A stretch of 64,000 nt of DNA from Crotophaga sulcirostris (taxonomy: Eukaryota; Chordata; Aves; Cuculiformes; Crotophagidae): contig VYZB01000031.1 of assembly GCA_013397455.1 (NCBI GenBank), positions 4,201,189-4,265,188 of the forward strand. The letters are read 5' to 3'. The position numbers and the translations under genes are program-made. Below, piece by piece: positions 26,871 to 39,188 of this stretch. The notes under the pieces are model-generated. The model was not told the DNA's origin. It ran no database searches and saw nothing but the letters and a program-made list of their open reading frames with translations. Every line of letters begins with the position of its first letter. Position 1 is the stretch's first letter.

Positions 26871-27492
26871 TTTTATGTGTAGTGGTGCATGAATGATTCA
26901 CACAGGCTAGTTATGCTGCTAATTCTTTCAGTGTTTTAAAACATACCATATTTTAAAAGCATACCGTGGTTTTGTTATGATCTTCTCATATTTCTTGGCT
27001 ATCAGGATTCATATGCAGCACAGAAGTTGGTAAAATGAAGAATGTGGTGACTGATGCTACCATGGCATCATACTCATTGGCCCTGCCGGCTTGAAGGAGA
27101 GACTTTGCATGCGAAAACGTAGCTTTTTTGTGCTTTGGAGTGCCTCTGTTTTTACTTTCGTTGTGGCAGTAGGCATGAGAATGGGCAAATAAAGATATTT
27201 GCTTGTTTTTAAGCCTCTAGTTCTTCCCCTGTGGCCACAGTGCTGTTCAACCCCAATGCAAAGAGCAGTGCAACGTAGGCACCCTACACCTCCCTGTGTG
27301 TCAGACATGCAGGGGCTGCAGCATGGGATTGCTGCCCCAGCTACCCAGTTCTGCTGGGTAGGAAAATGCAGGGTTGAGTCCGATTCCCCAGTGAGAAGGA
27401 TTGAGCAACTTGTGTCCACCACAGCTTGGCTGTTGGCATCTCAGCGACGCTGGTGGGAAGACAGGGCTGTTCCCAACGCTGCTGCCATTCAC

Positions 27493-27524
27493 AGCAGTGG
27501 CCACACGAAGCAGTGGCCACACAA
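27493..27524. repeat. Two-copy 16-bp tandem repeat
   Basis: The unit agcagtggccacacga is followed directly by agcagtggccacacaa, with 15 of 16 positions identical. It lies in a GC-richer patch that also has a related tgtggccacagtg at about 27231. It is probably a local slippage duplication. Confidence 0.9.
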
Positions 27525-27914
27525 TCCCAAGACTTGACAATGTGCTCCTGAGCCTTCCTGTGCTGAGCTTGCTCTGGTGCCTCAGTTTATACTTAGCATG
27601 TCTGTACACACAGGCTAGCTGTGAGTAAACTTGCAACCAGAGGTGTGTGCATGTGTGAACATGACAGGCTTTCCCCAATTTTAAGAATACTTAGATGCAC
27701 ATAAGTTATGTATTTCTTCTAACTGATGCATCATTTAATACATCTTTTCAATATTTACTGAGTATTAATCTGTTGTTTTAATGCACTTCCAAGCATAATG
27801 TCTTCTGCAGTTGGTCTCCAGTGGCTACTCTCTGCTCAGGCAATTATCGCATTTCCTGGAATGAAATAATTATTCAAATATATTTCTCTTAATACCTGTC
27901 TTTCTCTTCAGCTC

Positions 27915-27926
27915 TTTTTTTTTTTT
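27915..27926 (+). repeat. T12 homopolymer
   Basis: Twelve T followed by caactgcaccaacag. It looks like a strong acceptor tract, but no recognisable MACROD2 codons follow the CAG at its end. Confidence 0.8.
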
Positions 27927-28295
27927 CAACTGCACCAACAGTAGAAGTTGTTATTAGACCAAAACATATTGACCTTCTCATCATTGTGTTTTTGCATCTC
28001 CCTCCCTGATTACACCTAAGCACTACAGCTGGATATCCATATTCATGCTGCTTTACCACAGGAAAAATAGTCCATCTGTATAGACTTAGCACTACATTCC
28101 CACCTGAAAAAGAGCGCTTTACCCCATCTATCAAACTGGGATCATGCTTTGCAAACCAGGATTACATAAATGACACGCACTGCGGTGTTGTTCTGGGTAC
28201 GTCATTTTAACATTCTGGAATGAAGACAGCGTAAAAAAGAAAACTCTGAGAACAGAATCTGGGAGAATTAAAGAAAACAAACAGCCTGTAATTTC

Positions 28296-28365
28296 AAGGA
28301 AATGAGGATTCAAAGAGATGAGGTGATATATATGGCCACACAATGAGCAGAAAGAGAGATTTGAG
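28296..28365 (-). mobile_element. Probable MIR-type SINE fragment, reverse orientation
   Basis: The stretch aaggaaatgaggattcaaag followed by agatgaggtgata and atggccacacaatgagcag resembles the MIR core read in reverse (gaaactgaggcacagagagg, then the gacttgcccaaggtcacac block). Only about 70 bases are alignable by eye, with an ill-fitting gap, so this is a weaker call than the other copies. Confidence 0.42.
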
Positions 28366-29168
28366 ATGTTATATTATGCATACAGAATTTAATTAATGAT
28401 ACAAGGAACGGGTCATCCTGATAAGCTCTTCAGACTCCAAAATAAATAATTAAGTGTCTGTAATTAAAAATAGCATTCAACAGTAACTGGCATGCATTTC
28501 TGATGTGTTTCTTACTCTTGCATGAAGCACGAAATATTCTGCCTCTTTCCAATGTGCCTGTTAAAAGCTTTTCAAGCCAGGAGAGGAGGCAGAAAAACAA
28601 AAGCCAGACTGCCCCAAGGAAAGTTCCCACTAACTTTTGGGAAGCGAGAATGCATTTGCTCTGTTCTGTAACTGGCTAGATGAGCACAAAGTGGTGACTT
28701 TGGAATCTACCAGAGAAAGGACTGACATTTCCCATGGTTCTCCTGCTGTAATGGGGTGAAGCTGCGGAGGTGTGAAAACTGCTGTTCTGCTGGCTGTAAA
28801 AAAGTGGTGCAGACCAGGGATAGAAAGAGAGGGCACTTCACCTCCCTCAAAAATAGCCCTGTGGAGCTCACAGTGCAAATCCTCGCTGCCTCTGTTGACA
28901 GCTAGAATTTTGAATGTATTGGCAAAGTTTTCAAATGTCCCTGGGTGATTTAGTGTATATACCCCACCGAGAGCAAGTGGAGCCAAAGGGCTAAAGTTGC
29001 TTGAGCACTTCTGAAAATGTTATCCTATAACATTATCCTCAAAGATCAAAACATCAAATTGGATACACTACTTCAAATGAAATTACCCCTGCCTGCCAGT
29101 CTTTTATCAGTCACTTTGCTCCAGAGCATCATCTGTTGTGGTCAGAAGAAATCTTTCTTCTTTTCCCA

Positions 29169-29187
29169 TACTGTAAATTGTACAGTA
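29169..29187. repeat. Short perfect inverted repeat
   Basis: tactgta (29169-29175) and tacagta (29181-29187) are exact reverse complements around a five-base centre, aattg. No further pairing extends it. Recorded as visible structure only. Confidence 0.5.
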
Positions 29188-30443
29188 AGGGTCAAAATCT
29201 GGTCCAGAGCTCATCACTATCTTAGTTTCAACCGAGTTGATTAGTATGTGAATTAATCTTACTAGCAGCAAAATTTAATCTGACTTGTTCTAAAACATCT
29301 GGCACTGACAAGGATACTGGACCCTCAGTCTATTCTAACACAGAAATTGCTGTGTTTCAGAACTGAAGTGAAGTTAACATACTTTGGATGTGAGCCCATG
29401 GTCAATGGCCAGCTATTAGCAAGATTGCTGCTAAATGTAAAAATGCTTTAGTTCAAAAATTGTTTTGAGCTAAAATCGGGGTATTTAAGATTTCTGAGTT
29501 TGAGATTTCACTACTGTTAACTTGTACACATACACCTAATTGCAAAACCACATTTGGGTGTGCATTGGGAGATTTCCCACTGCACAAAGTTCTGCAAATA
29601 TGATCTGAAACAAGGAAAGGCTTTATTTTTTAATATATTAGCTTATGACACCTCGCCTTCCATCTTGTGTTTAGCAGCATTGCCCTTTGTCTTCCACCTC
29701 CATTCCAAACCTGCAGAGAAAGAAAGCTTATTACCCCTTATTTCTAATGATAATCATTTTAAAGAAGGATTTTTTTTCTTATGTTGGCCAGTATCATGTA
29801 CAACTGTGTATCAGGTAAGGATGTGTGCTCTAAATCCATTAATATGTTTGTGCCTAACTCAATTGAGCATGACTTTCCTTAGTGTTTCCATAGGAAACAA
29901 ACAAACTGGATTTTCTTCTTTTTACATGAATTTTACACCTGAAAATGAAGTGCTGAATCAGAATCTACTGCATTAAGAATGGTTTATAGCAGCAAGGAAG
30001 AAATGTCCCATATAAATACAGCTAACAACTGCCTCATATATCTGTAGAATTTCAGAAGGGCTCAGCTGATGTTTTATTTAGTAATGACATGATGAAAAAG
30101 CTTATAGAACATTAATAATGCTGAACACTTGGGCCCTGTAAAATGTCTCAGACTACTTGTCTTGAAAAGCAGACTTTTCATACTGGTTTTGAGAACAACA
30201 AACTCCTTTTTTATGAATTAAAAGGGAATACTCAACATAAGAACAGTAGAACATAGTGTACCTGTTATTGTATGCACCAATGGTCTTGCCTGTATGTGGT
30301 ATTGAACACTGAGCTGTGTACACGTGGATGAGGAGCAAGTGCCCATGCAGAGACCTTCACCATCCTTCATTATTACTCTGCAGCAAGCCACAAGATTTGT
30401 TAGTTCACACCTGACACCTGCCCTGTGCTGTCTGCACCTTTGC

Positions 30444-30461
30444 TCTTGCGTGCACGCAAGA
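30444..30461. repeat. 18-bp perfect palindrome with two GCGTG cores
   Basis: The sequence tcttgcgtgcacgcaaga equals its own reverse complement. It has TTGCGTG on the + strand (30446-30452) and on the - strand (30453-30459). TNGCGTG is the core bound by AhR/ARNT, and GCGTG resembles the ARNT half-site. Three CpGs in 18 bases are notable in a CpG-poor intron. A regulatory role is inference only. Confidence 0.85.
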
Positions 30462-30816
30462 CCACCTTCAGAATAAGCTGCAGAGACTTTCTATGGGGTT
30501 TTATTTGGAATATTATAGAGCAGTTAAATGCTACCTGTCATAAATATGCATTAGATACATTTGTGCTTCCCAATTTATTATGTTAGGTAGTGAATATCAG
30601 TTCTGCATTTTAAAAGCAGTTATCCCTGTCTCTGAATGCATTTGTCTTTATATCCTCAAAAAGAAAAACATTCGGATTAACTACCTTGTTTCCTGCACAG
30701 TGCTAGGGATGTGTTTTAGTGACATTGTTTGGTATTTAATTAAAATAAACATAGAAAGGAGATATTCTCCCTAAGGATAGAAGCTGACTAATTGAGGCTT
30801 CTCTACATTAATTCAG

Positions 30817-30836
30817 AGCATTAAAGCTTTAATGCT
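30817..30836. repeat. 20-bp perfect palindrome
   Basis: The sequence agcattaaagctttaatgct equals its reverse complement over all 20 bases, with a central AAGCTT. Each half holds an ATTAA/TTAAT motif of homeodomain type. The match breaks on both sides, so this is not part of a longer inverted repeat. Confidence 0.85.
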
Positions 30837-30839
30837 TTT

Positions 30840-33800
30840 ATAAAACTGTCTGTTTGACCTGCATGGTTTTGGGAAAAATTAGAAACTACTATCCATATAG
30901 AAAAAGTGCCGTGTGTTTCCATAATGCTTCATTTCAAGTGTCTTATGGTGCTGTTTAAAAAGTGTATTTGAATTAAAGTTATGGGGTTAAAGTGTTGTGC
31001 TGCAAGTTAAAGTGTTTCTCTTATAAATGGCTAGTGGTGGGAGTGATAGGTTGCTGTGCTTGGGTGAAGAGCTGTTAAATTGTTAACTTGCATTAACTTG
31101 ATCACCTTTCTTTGCTTCTAACCTATATTTTCAAATGTAAAATCCCAGCCACGGCAAAAAGCATCATGTTTTATGACTGAAAGGAACTTGATAGTAAATC
31201 ATCCCTTGCCTGTCGGCCTCCTCGTGCTTGCAGAGGATGCTTTCAGCAGGACACTGTAATGCTCTCCAAGGTCCCCAAATTCTCAGAGGACATTTCTCTG
31301 CCTCATTTTTGCCCTCTGCCAGCTTTTCAAATGCTGGCTGTGAATCCTGAGCTACTCTCTTCTCATGCTAACCAAGGGGAGAGGGAGCTCGATGCTCTTT
31401 AGGGTTGATATTTGGCATTTGTTTCTCAGCTCTCCCTTCTGACCATGGCAGAACTCACGATGCAAAGCCACGCTATAGCTAGTCTGCGTGGATATCTGAA
31501 AGAGTCTTTATCCAATCTTTATTTATATCTCTATTTTTAACAGTCTGCCTTTTCAGGTGTAGGCTATCAACAATTTTCCTTAGTCCATTTTGGTTAGGAT
31601 TCTTGTTACACTGAGGCTTTAAGAGCTTCTATTTGGGTTGGTTCTCATGTTTTTAAATACATGTTTCATTGTGTTTTTTCCAGGCTAATGCATATACATT
31701 TAAGTCGTTTTTATGTACTAAAGATTTCCCCAAATGTGAAAAGTATTTCCCTTATGAAAAATTACTGTGAGATTTAAGAGGTAATGATAATATTTCTGCA
31801 GAAGTTGTTTTAAAAAATGAAGCACAAAGTGTTATGCCCATGGGATAGAAATCTTAAGATAGTTCAGAAATACATAAAAAAAGCTTGTCATTCTCTGATA
31901 AATTCTTCAGCTTTTCAGACTATTTTCCTGTTCAACTCAATTAGTTTCAGCTAAAGGCATCTAGAGGCATTTTCCTTATAGGAATTGATGAGACTATTTA
32001 TCTGGTAATTCCTATTATTATGTTGTAATTATACATAATGATTAATTTTTCATGCAGAAAGCTCGACTATTTTTCCTAAAATGCATCTGATGATTTTTAT
32101 CATAATACAACACTTCTGGAAAAGCCCAATACAAGTAAGTAATAATGAAATTTATGGTTTCTGTGGACATTTACTAGATTTGTGCAGTCACTATCCTGGA
32201 AAACAACCAGATTTAACGGCGAATATGGCGCGTATAAGATGATTCTGTATTTCACAGCATCAGTCGATCAGACTCTTTGTGCTCCTGGTACATGGTTCCT
32301 CTTGTTCAGTCCAGTGTCTGAGAATCGTCCTATTAATTTTTTAATGAGTTCCCACTTTTGAAAGCTAAGAAAATATAATAATCACATTTTTTTAGTAGGA
32401 GTTAGGAAACAGTGATTCCCACTTTCCTTTCATTCTGGTGTAATGATCAATAAATACAGATGTTGCTGGGGCTTTGCTTCAGTTTTCTAAGTCATCCTAT
32501 TTACAGTAATCACAATCTTTGTGGAGATTTTAGATGGCTTTTGTCTTTTGCTTTGTATTTAAGGAAACTGATGATAAATGACCTTTAGATCCTTTGGCAC
32601 TAATATATTCTAGTTCTAATGAGCTGCTAAAGGAATAATAAGTGCAGTAAACTGTGTTTGTCACCACTAATGAGGATAGAGAGGGCTGAATTTTGAGAGA
32701 AGTTGAACTAATTGACTTAAAAATAGTAGAATGGTCCCTGTGGGTGGCAGGCTACAGGCAATCTTTTTTCTTACTTAAATCAGAACTCTTAATATGTTTG
32801 TACTACTGCATGTGCATAATCTGCCCTTTGCATTAATTATTGGTTCTGTAGCAGCTTTAGAAGAGGGTGCTGAAAGTAATGGCAATCTTCCAGTTAGTGC
32901 CTTTGAGACATCGCTTGATTTTAAGATTAAAGAAACTCCATGCCAGTGGAATTTCTAATAACTGTTAGCCTGTCCAAATATTGCTATTTCTGTATTGAAG
33001 ACAAGTGCATTACAACCTTGGTCCCTATGACTTGAATGGAGCTATGCCAATTTAGACCAATTTAAGATCTGTCGCATCCTTTTAGTTTTGCTTTGTTCTT
33101 TTGCATTGTGGAAGCAATGTTAATTTACATCATTTATGCTCTATTAAGTCGAAATGCCATTTACGTTCTGTTACTCCTGTGTTGGTAGCAGAGGACAAAA
33201 AGGCAAGCGATTTGATTTTTAGCATTACCTGGTTCCCTGCTTACGTTTCCGTGGCTCAGTTTTTCTGAATGTGCGTTTTTTTCATATATGAATAAGATAC
33301 GTGTCTATTCAGGCTGATGTCACAACTGAAAATGAACTTTGACATCTTCGAATAGAGGTTGCCAGTATAGTTTAAAGTATTATAATTTTTCAGCTCAGGG
33401 ACCCGTTCCCAAAATGAGAAATCTGCACTGTGAATTTCAGAATTGTGCCAAGCAATTGTACCAAAAAGATTACACAAGCCATACCAGTTAAGCAGTAAAA
33501 TATAGTGAGTTTGTGAGCTTCTGTTACATGGACTCAGACCTGGATAGGAGTTAGCCTGCTTTCTGAGCCTTGAGTGAACTACCGAACCACAAGTAGCTCA
33601 CAAGCTGCTCTGCAAGACTGTTATGTTGTGAGAGTGCATTTTAGCTAGAATAAATATCAATAATATCATTGCAGAAATGTGCTGGTTTGCTACATTTAAA
33701 TACTAAATTTTTGAATACCTAATCACAGGATGCTGGGTGTTATAAACTCTCCAGAAATCCCTGGGTTGCAGTTATTAGCTCACAGCCAGTACTGGTTGCT

Positions 33801-36600
33801 GATTTTTTTCTTGCAAAACTCAGAGGCAGATTGCCCATAGTGGTGTAGAATTCTAGACGCTGAGATGATGTTGACTGTGTATAGCTGTCAGGATTTTAAT
33901 TTGGAATTGTCCTAAATCACGAGTATCACCTATTCATTTTATTCGTAGACTGGTTTTACTGTTAACCCAGCAAATGATGTAAAAGCTAGCAGGCTCTTTT
34001 AACCTGTGTGTTTAGATGTGTAAAATCATAATACTCATTTCTGAAACCAGACTTATGAAGTTTTCATAAACACTGTAGTTGGCCTGCATGGTTCCAATCA
34101 GAGAGATTCTAGCAGTTCCCTTTCCTTTGCCTTGTGTCAATCCAGGGTAACAGGGGATACATTTTAAAGTCAGTGTGCAGGAGGAACATACACAGCCATG
34201 CTTGTCTGTTAACCAAATTTAAACGCATACCTCCCAAGTACCTCTTTGAAATATTACTCTCAATTTAGCTCTTTGCTGCAGGTGTGAAGCAACAAATTTC
34301 AGATCCCGCTTGTGCTGACATTTGCTCTTGGGGAGAAGGAAATTAGATTTCTACTAGTCTGAAACCAGAAACAAATGTTAGAACTGAGAGCAGTTTGTTT
34401 GAGCTGCAAGTTATAAAACTACAAAAATAATGAAGTTGGTAGCTGAAGCTGCTTTTTGCCCTTCTATGCAGAAAAGCTGAAATGATTCCTTCTTTATTCT
34501 CAGGTTTTATTTTTCTCAAATGTGTAAGACAAAAGCAGGGACTTTTTTGATTGTAATTCCTCACTGCAGAATTGCCTGGTCTTTTCACATTGGCATCTGG
34601 CTGACACTGGAGCAGATTCTCCTTCCTTTCTGTGCAGTTTGACACAGAGACTTAGGAAAACCTTTTCCCCTGTTTACCTGGCCAAAGTGCATTACAGGTT
34701 GAGGCAATTTTGGTGCCTGAAGAGAAGCACAGACACGATGATTGTGCAGAGAAACTGCCCCATGAAATGGGGGGATAGGGACAGTATGTGTCACATCAGT
34801 GAGTCCCTGGCCTCTGGAGCAAGATGCTTTCAAGAACCCGCGCATGACCCAGCCCCTCACTAACACATCCCTGTCTTTCTGCAAAGCACCTCGTGACTCC
34901 CACTCTCGTGCCAGTTTTCCCCTTGCCTGCACTGGGAGCAGCTCAGCTGATCTAAGAGAAGGAAGCCATAAGCAAGTGAAGCTCCTGAGTGGGGCAAGCA
35001 AGAGCATCTCACAGGTGTCCTCTGCATATGCCAGACCTGCACTGTGTACATCAGCAAGGACTGGGACCATACTTTCCACTTTAAAGAACAGGTCTTTTCT
35101 ATGTTTATTGATGTTCCTAGCTTATTTACCATGCCATCTGCCAAATATGGCATAAAGATTTTGACGACGATATGTTAGGAGTAACAGGTTCTCTTCCTTC
35201 GATCTTGTCTAAAACAAAGCTACTGCTGTCTGAAAACAGAGGGAGGAATAGCTCCTGCTTTTATTTTATGGAAAAGAAAGAGAAATGGAAAAAAAAATAG
35301 AGAAAATGTTAGAAATCCCTGTCTCATCTGCATGTGGATCTTTTAAAGCAGTGTTAAGTTTCGTAATTACTGTTTGTTCTCTGAGAATAGTTGTCCTGTC
35401 CAGCTTGTACTTGTCAGGTTGAAATTAGTCTACAATTCGTTGAATGTTAAAGGGCATGTTTAGTCCCAAGGATGGGGGTTTTTTTGTCTGTTATTTGACC
35501 TACAGGGTACATATGTCAGAAATCATGTTAGCATATAGGTTACAATACTTTCTTCTCATCGCCTCATCCTAGGGGCTTATTTTCATAAATACACATTTCT
35601 GCCAGGAGTTTTAAATATCCTGTTTTTCTTCTCCCACTGAAATTAATTTTCATTATAGTATATTTTCAGTAAAATACACAGCATAATATATGTTTTGTTT
35701 TTTCAGTAGTTACTGTAATTATTCCCCAGCCACAAGCTCAGAGCAGATGATTAGAGAAAGCATAAGTAACCAATCTTTAAATATTCTTTAACTGCTAGGA
35801 GAAGGCTTTTCTTTGTTTTCTAACAGATATTTCTGTGGTACCAAGTGATGACAGCATTTGCTGGACTTAGCCAGTGAGCAAATTTGACATATCTCTTCAG
35901 AGATGCCACCCTAGATATTGGTTCCGCTGTTTCTGTTTGCAAATCCTGCAGCAGTATCAAGTTTTGAGACTGTCAACAATAGGTATTTTGACCCTTGAAC
36001 TTATGTATACCTTTAGAAATAACTCATCTCTGCTGGAGATTTTTTTTGGTCCAAAAAAGTACAAAAAATCCCAGCAACCATTAACCCCACCAGCATCCTT
36101 TAACTAATTTGAATTTGGGATTATGGCTCGGTATTGGCACTGGAGGCTGATGGCTTCATCCTCCCAAAGTGAGTGGCTTAGCCTTTATGATCCATATGAT
36201 GACCGGGATTTCCTGGAATATATGGCACAAACAGGGAAATGCACTACCAATAAGTAGAGAGAGATTTTCTCCATCTAATTGTTTTTTATGAACTGAATCT
36301 GTTGTGGAATCTGGTTCATGACTGCCATCAAAATCTCCAGCAGCTTAGAAGAAGTAATCAAAAGCATCGAAGGAAGCAACCTGTTAGTACCAGAACTTCC
36401 TGAAGCAGATCAGATAGGTGCTCTGAAATAATGCAGACTCTTTTGAACATCTCAGATTGGTGCATGGTGCATTGTCAGGTAAAATTACAGTAGTCCTCAA
36501 ATGTGATGCAGTAGGAGGGGATATTTCTGTAGTGCTTTTTGAAAATCTCCCCTACTTCTGTAGCCTCTGAAGGTGTTGCTCACTCCCACAACCAGACCCA
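30840..36600. other. Intron stretch with no gene recognised
   Basis: AT-rich except for a GC-richer patch at about 34.6-35.1 kb, where frames of 164, 118, 97 and 74 codons overlap on both strands. None has a recognisable domain, splice sites or an initiation context. One old repeat relic at 33.03 kb is listed separately. Confidence 0.55.
33027..33073 (+). repeat. Relic of an old amniote interspersed repeat
   Basis: The text atgacttgaatggagctatg followed by ccaatttagaccaatttaag and atctg closely matches a sequence that recurs in sauropsid genomes (ttgacttcaatggagttaca, then tgatttacaccagctgagg, then atctgg). It ends abruptly on both sides. The family is not named because I cannot verify it. 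Confidence 0.5.
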
Positions 36601-36628
36601 CGGCTCTGGAACGTCACAGCTTCCTTTG

Positions 36629-36650
36629 CCCCCCCACTCCCCCCCACCCC
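36629..36650 (-). other. C-rich tract with G-quadruplex potential on the - strand
   Basis: The + strand has C7-ACT-C7-A-C4. Each seven-base run can be split into two triplets with a one-base loop, so five G triplets are available on the - strand. It is also prone to slippage during replication and to sequencing error. Confidence 0.75.
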
Positions 36651-39164
36651 TGCTGTGTGCTTTTAGGACTGGGGCACTTTCATATCCCCTCTGTGAATCA
36701 CAGCTTGTGGGTCTTTTTAACATATGCTGACACTCCTGCTGTGCTCCAGAGAGCCCTCAGATGGGATTGCATGCTTGGACTTGTGTGCTTCAACAGGGTG
36801 GTTACCTCTGCAATGAGCTGTTTTTTTCTGGTATCAAGACTTTTTCCCTTTTTATGCTTTAGAAGGACAATGTATGAAATATTGAAATATTTTTTCCTTC
36901 TTCCTCTGGCCTTGTGGTGACTTTTACAGGACTATCGTTCATAAATAAGGAATTTGTCTTAATTTAATTTAATACTTAACCTTCAGAAAGGAAGTTTTCA
37001 GGTCCCTTGCAAATAGATATTAAAATATTTTTTAATATCTGGACCTCTCAGCCTAGTGCATGCATATTATCACCATTGCAAGAGTATGTATGCAAAAAAA
37101 TGTTGGTTGTTTATGATGTATTTTCAGTACCTTATAATTATGGATGATTTTATGTCAAATGTCACAGACTTGCATATGAGCAAAGTATTTTGAGCAAACT
37201 AGGAAACTTCAGAAGGGCTACTTTTAAACAGAGAGAGTTATGTGATGACTAAAGGACATGATGAGCCCAATAGAACTACCAGCCAATATCACAGTGAATG
37301 AGGTGTAGAAAAGATGAGAGATATATATGCATCCTTAGCTACAAAAGCCCACTGATTCATACTCTGAGCAGCCACTGGCATCAAAATAACCCCTCCAGTT
37401 GCTTCACAGCCCTGGCACTGCTGTAAAAAGTGTACCAGTCCTGATTAAACCCCAAGTTTTAATCCTCTTTTGTGGGCTCTCTGTACATTCCCCCTGGTTA
37501 GTTTTTTCTTGTCCCTTTTTCTGGTACCTGGTTTATTTTTCAACAACCCTAGATCTGCCTGTGGTCGATCATGCCAGGCACTAATGAAGCTTAGCAAGCG
37601 GGACATCCAAAGCAGGGCATTAAGGTCATCTTAAAACTCTCCCACTGTGCCTCCCTGAGAAGAAAAGTGGCGGAAAATGTTGTTTAGGCGCCTTTCTGGT
37701 GCAGGGAGAAAAAGCACTAAAAAGTCTGCTGACCAGCTTCAGGACATTAATGAGTCCTTGGTGGAGAACTTGGATATAAATCTGTTTATAGGGCAACTGA
37801 GGCGGAACTAGCCAGCCACGTGAAGGAACAGGTTGGGGCAGAGGCACGGAAATATGCTGTTCATAGGAAAACACAGATGGAAGATGACTGTTAAGCTTTT
37901 GGAGGTAAAGTGAGATATTTACAGTACTTCAGATGATGAAATTAGCCAGTGCACTGCAACCTGGCTGCTTCAAAATGTAGGGGAATCAGGAGACACTGGT
38001 AGGACCAAAGCTTGGGCAAGTGGGGAGTTAACAGGACTTCAGTGGATGGAGCTGTGCTGTGAAGACTTTCCTTTTAATTTAGAAAGACTTAAATACAGTA
38101 AACACTAAAGGATTTAGGAACATTGTTTCTTCTCTCAAGGAGGCCCGGGGAGCTAAAAATAGTAAGGGATAGGTAAAAGGTAAAATTGAATGAAGAAGAA
38201 ATTGTGCCCGGACCAGCCAGTTATATGTATGCCACTTACCATTTGTTTTGGGGCCTCACCAAAGCAAGGAAGTTTTTAATCTAGGCATATGTGGATCGTA
38301 TGGACTATGCATAGCAAGGAGCAGAACACTGCTTCTTATAATTAGTGCTACTTAGCATGTAAATTTATTCACAGAGCCAAAAATATTGTGAATATATTTT
38401 AAGTTGATATTTTAAAAATAGGCTGAATGAAGAAAGGAAAAGGTAATGTCAATATATTTGTTTATGCATACTCATTATAGAAATATGTATTTTCATACAG
38501 CATGCATCAGAGGCTGAGGGACAATGCAGTACCTCAAACAGACAAATGTACCTTCAGCATGGTGTTTGATCCATGGTTTTACTTTTTTCCCCTCAGCTAC
38601 TTAAAGCCCATTAAAAATTATACTCATTAGAGTGTCACTTGACAACACATCAAGTGTGGTTGGCTTCTAACAATGGTATTTTAGTGAAAGCTGAAGTGTA
38701 TATATTTAATTTAAATGAATACTGCAAAGTTGTTAAGATTATTTTATGAATACTTCTCAGCAAAGCAACACAGCTGGGAGAAGGAAATCTAACACGCAAG
38801 TGTTAGTGCCTCAAAACTGTACAGAATTATTTAGCCCATTAGCTTGTTAACCAGGTGCTCCGTGCACTTAGCCTTATTTTCTAAACTCAGGCCATGCCTA
38901 ATATTTACTTGCAGGTAATGAGATAATGTTGCTAGACGTAGAGGACATCTAATTCTTTCTTGGACATCTTCCATTTTCAGGCTTTGGCAGTCTAACAGCT
39001 TGTCAGAGAGAGACATCTGGAATGTGATTGTTATTGGAGATGGCTGAAAATGTCTGTTACAGTGTTTTTTTTCTGCAAAAGATAGGGGATTTATCTCATT
39101 TAAAATTTGTGGAAGGTGTCTTATTTTCTTGGTTAAAAGCAAAAGTCTTTGGAAAACGCAGGCT

Positions 39165-39188
39165 CCCTTCCCCCCTCTCCCCCATCCC
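39165..39188 (-). other. Canonical G-quadruplex motif on the - strand
   Basis: The + strand has C3-TT-C6-TCT-C5-AT-C3. On the - strand this is four G runs of at least three with loops of 2, 3 and 2 bases, which meets the standard G3+N1-7 rule. In the transcribed + strand RNA the run would be C-rich. The DNA strand that could fold is the template strand of MACROD2. Confidence 0.8.

Noticed and set aside
27915..27941. T12 tract followed by CAG as an acceptor for a hidden exon
   Set aside because: The following bases do not encode any part of MACROD2 that I know, and no matching donor with an open phase was found.
29554..29976. 140-codon frame on the + strand, in the sense of MACROD2
   Set aside because: It is not similar to any MACROD2 segment or other protein I know, and its composition tracks the local AT-rich sequence.
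34585..35079. 164-codon frame on the - strand, the longest open frame seen
   Set aside because: No recognisable domain, no splice-site support, and it overlaps other frames on both strands in a GC-richer patch. This is the expected behaviour of noncoding DNA with few stops.
37620..37870. A segment with a different texture that looked like an old transposon body
   Set aside because: No diagnostic motif, terminal repeat or family similarity could be identified by eye.
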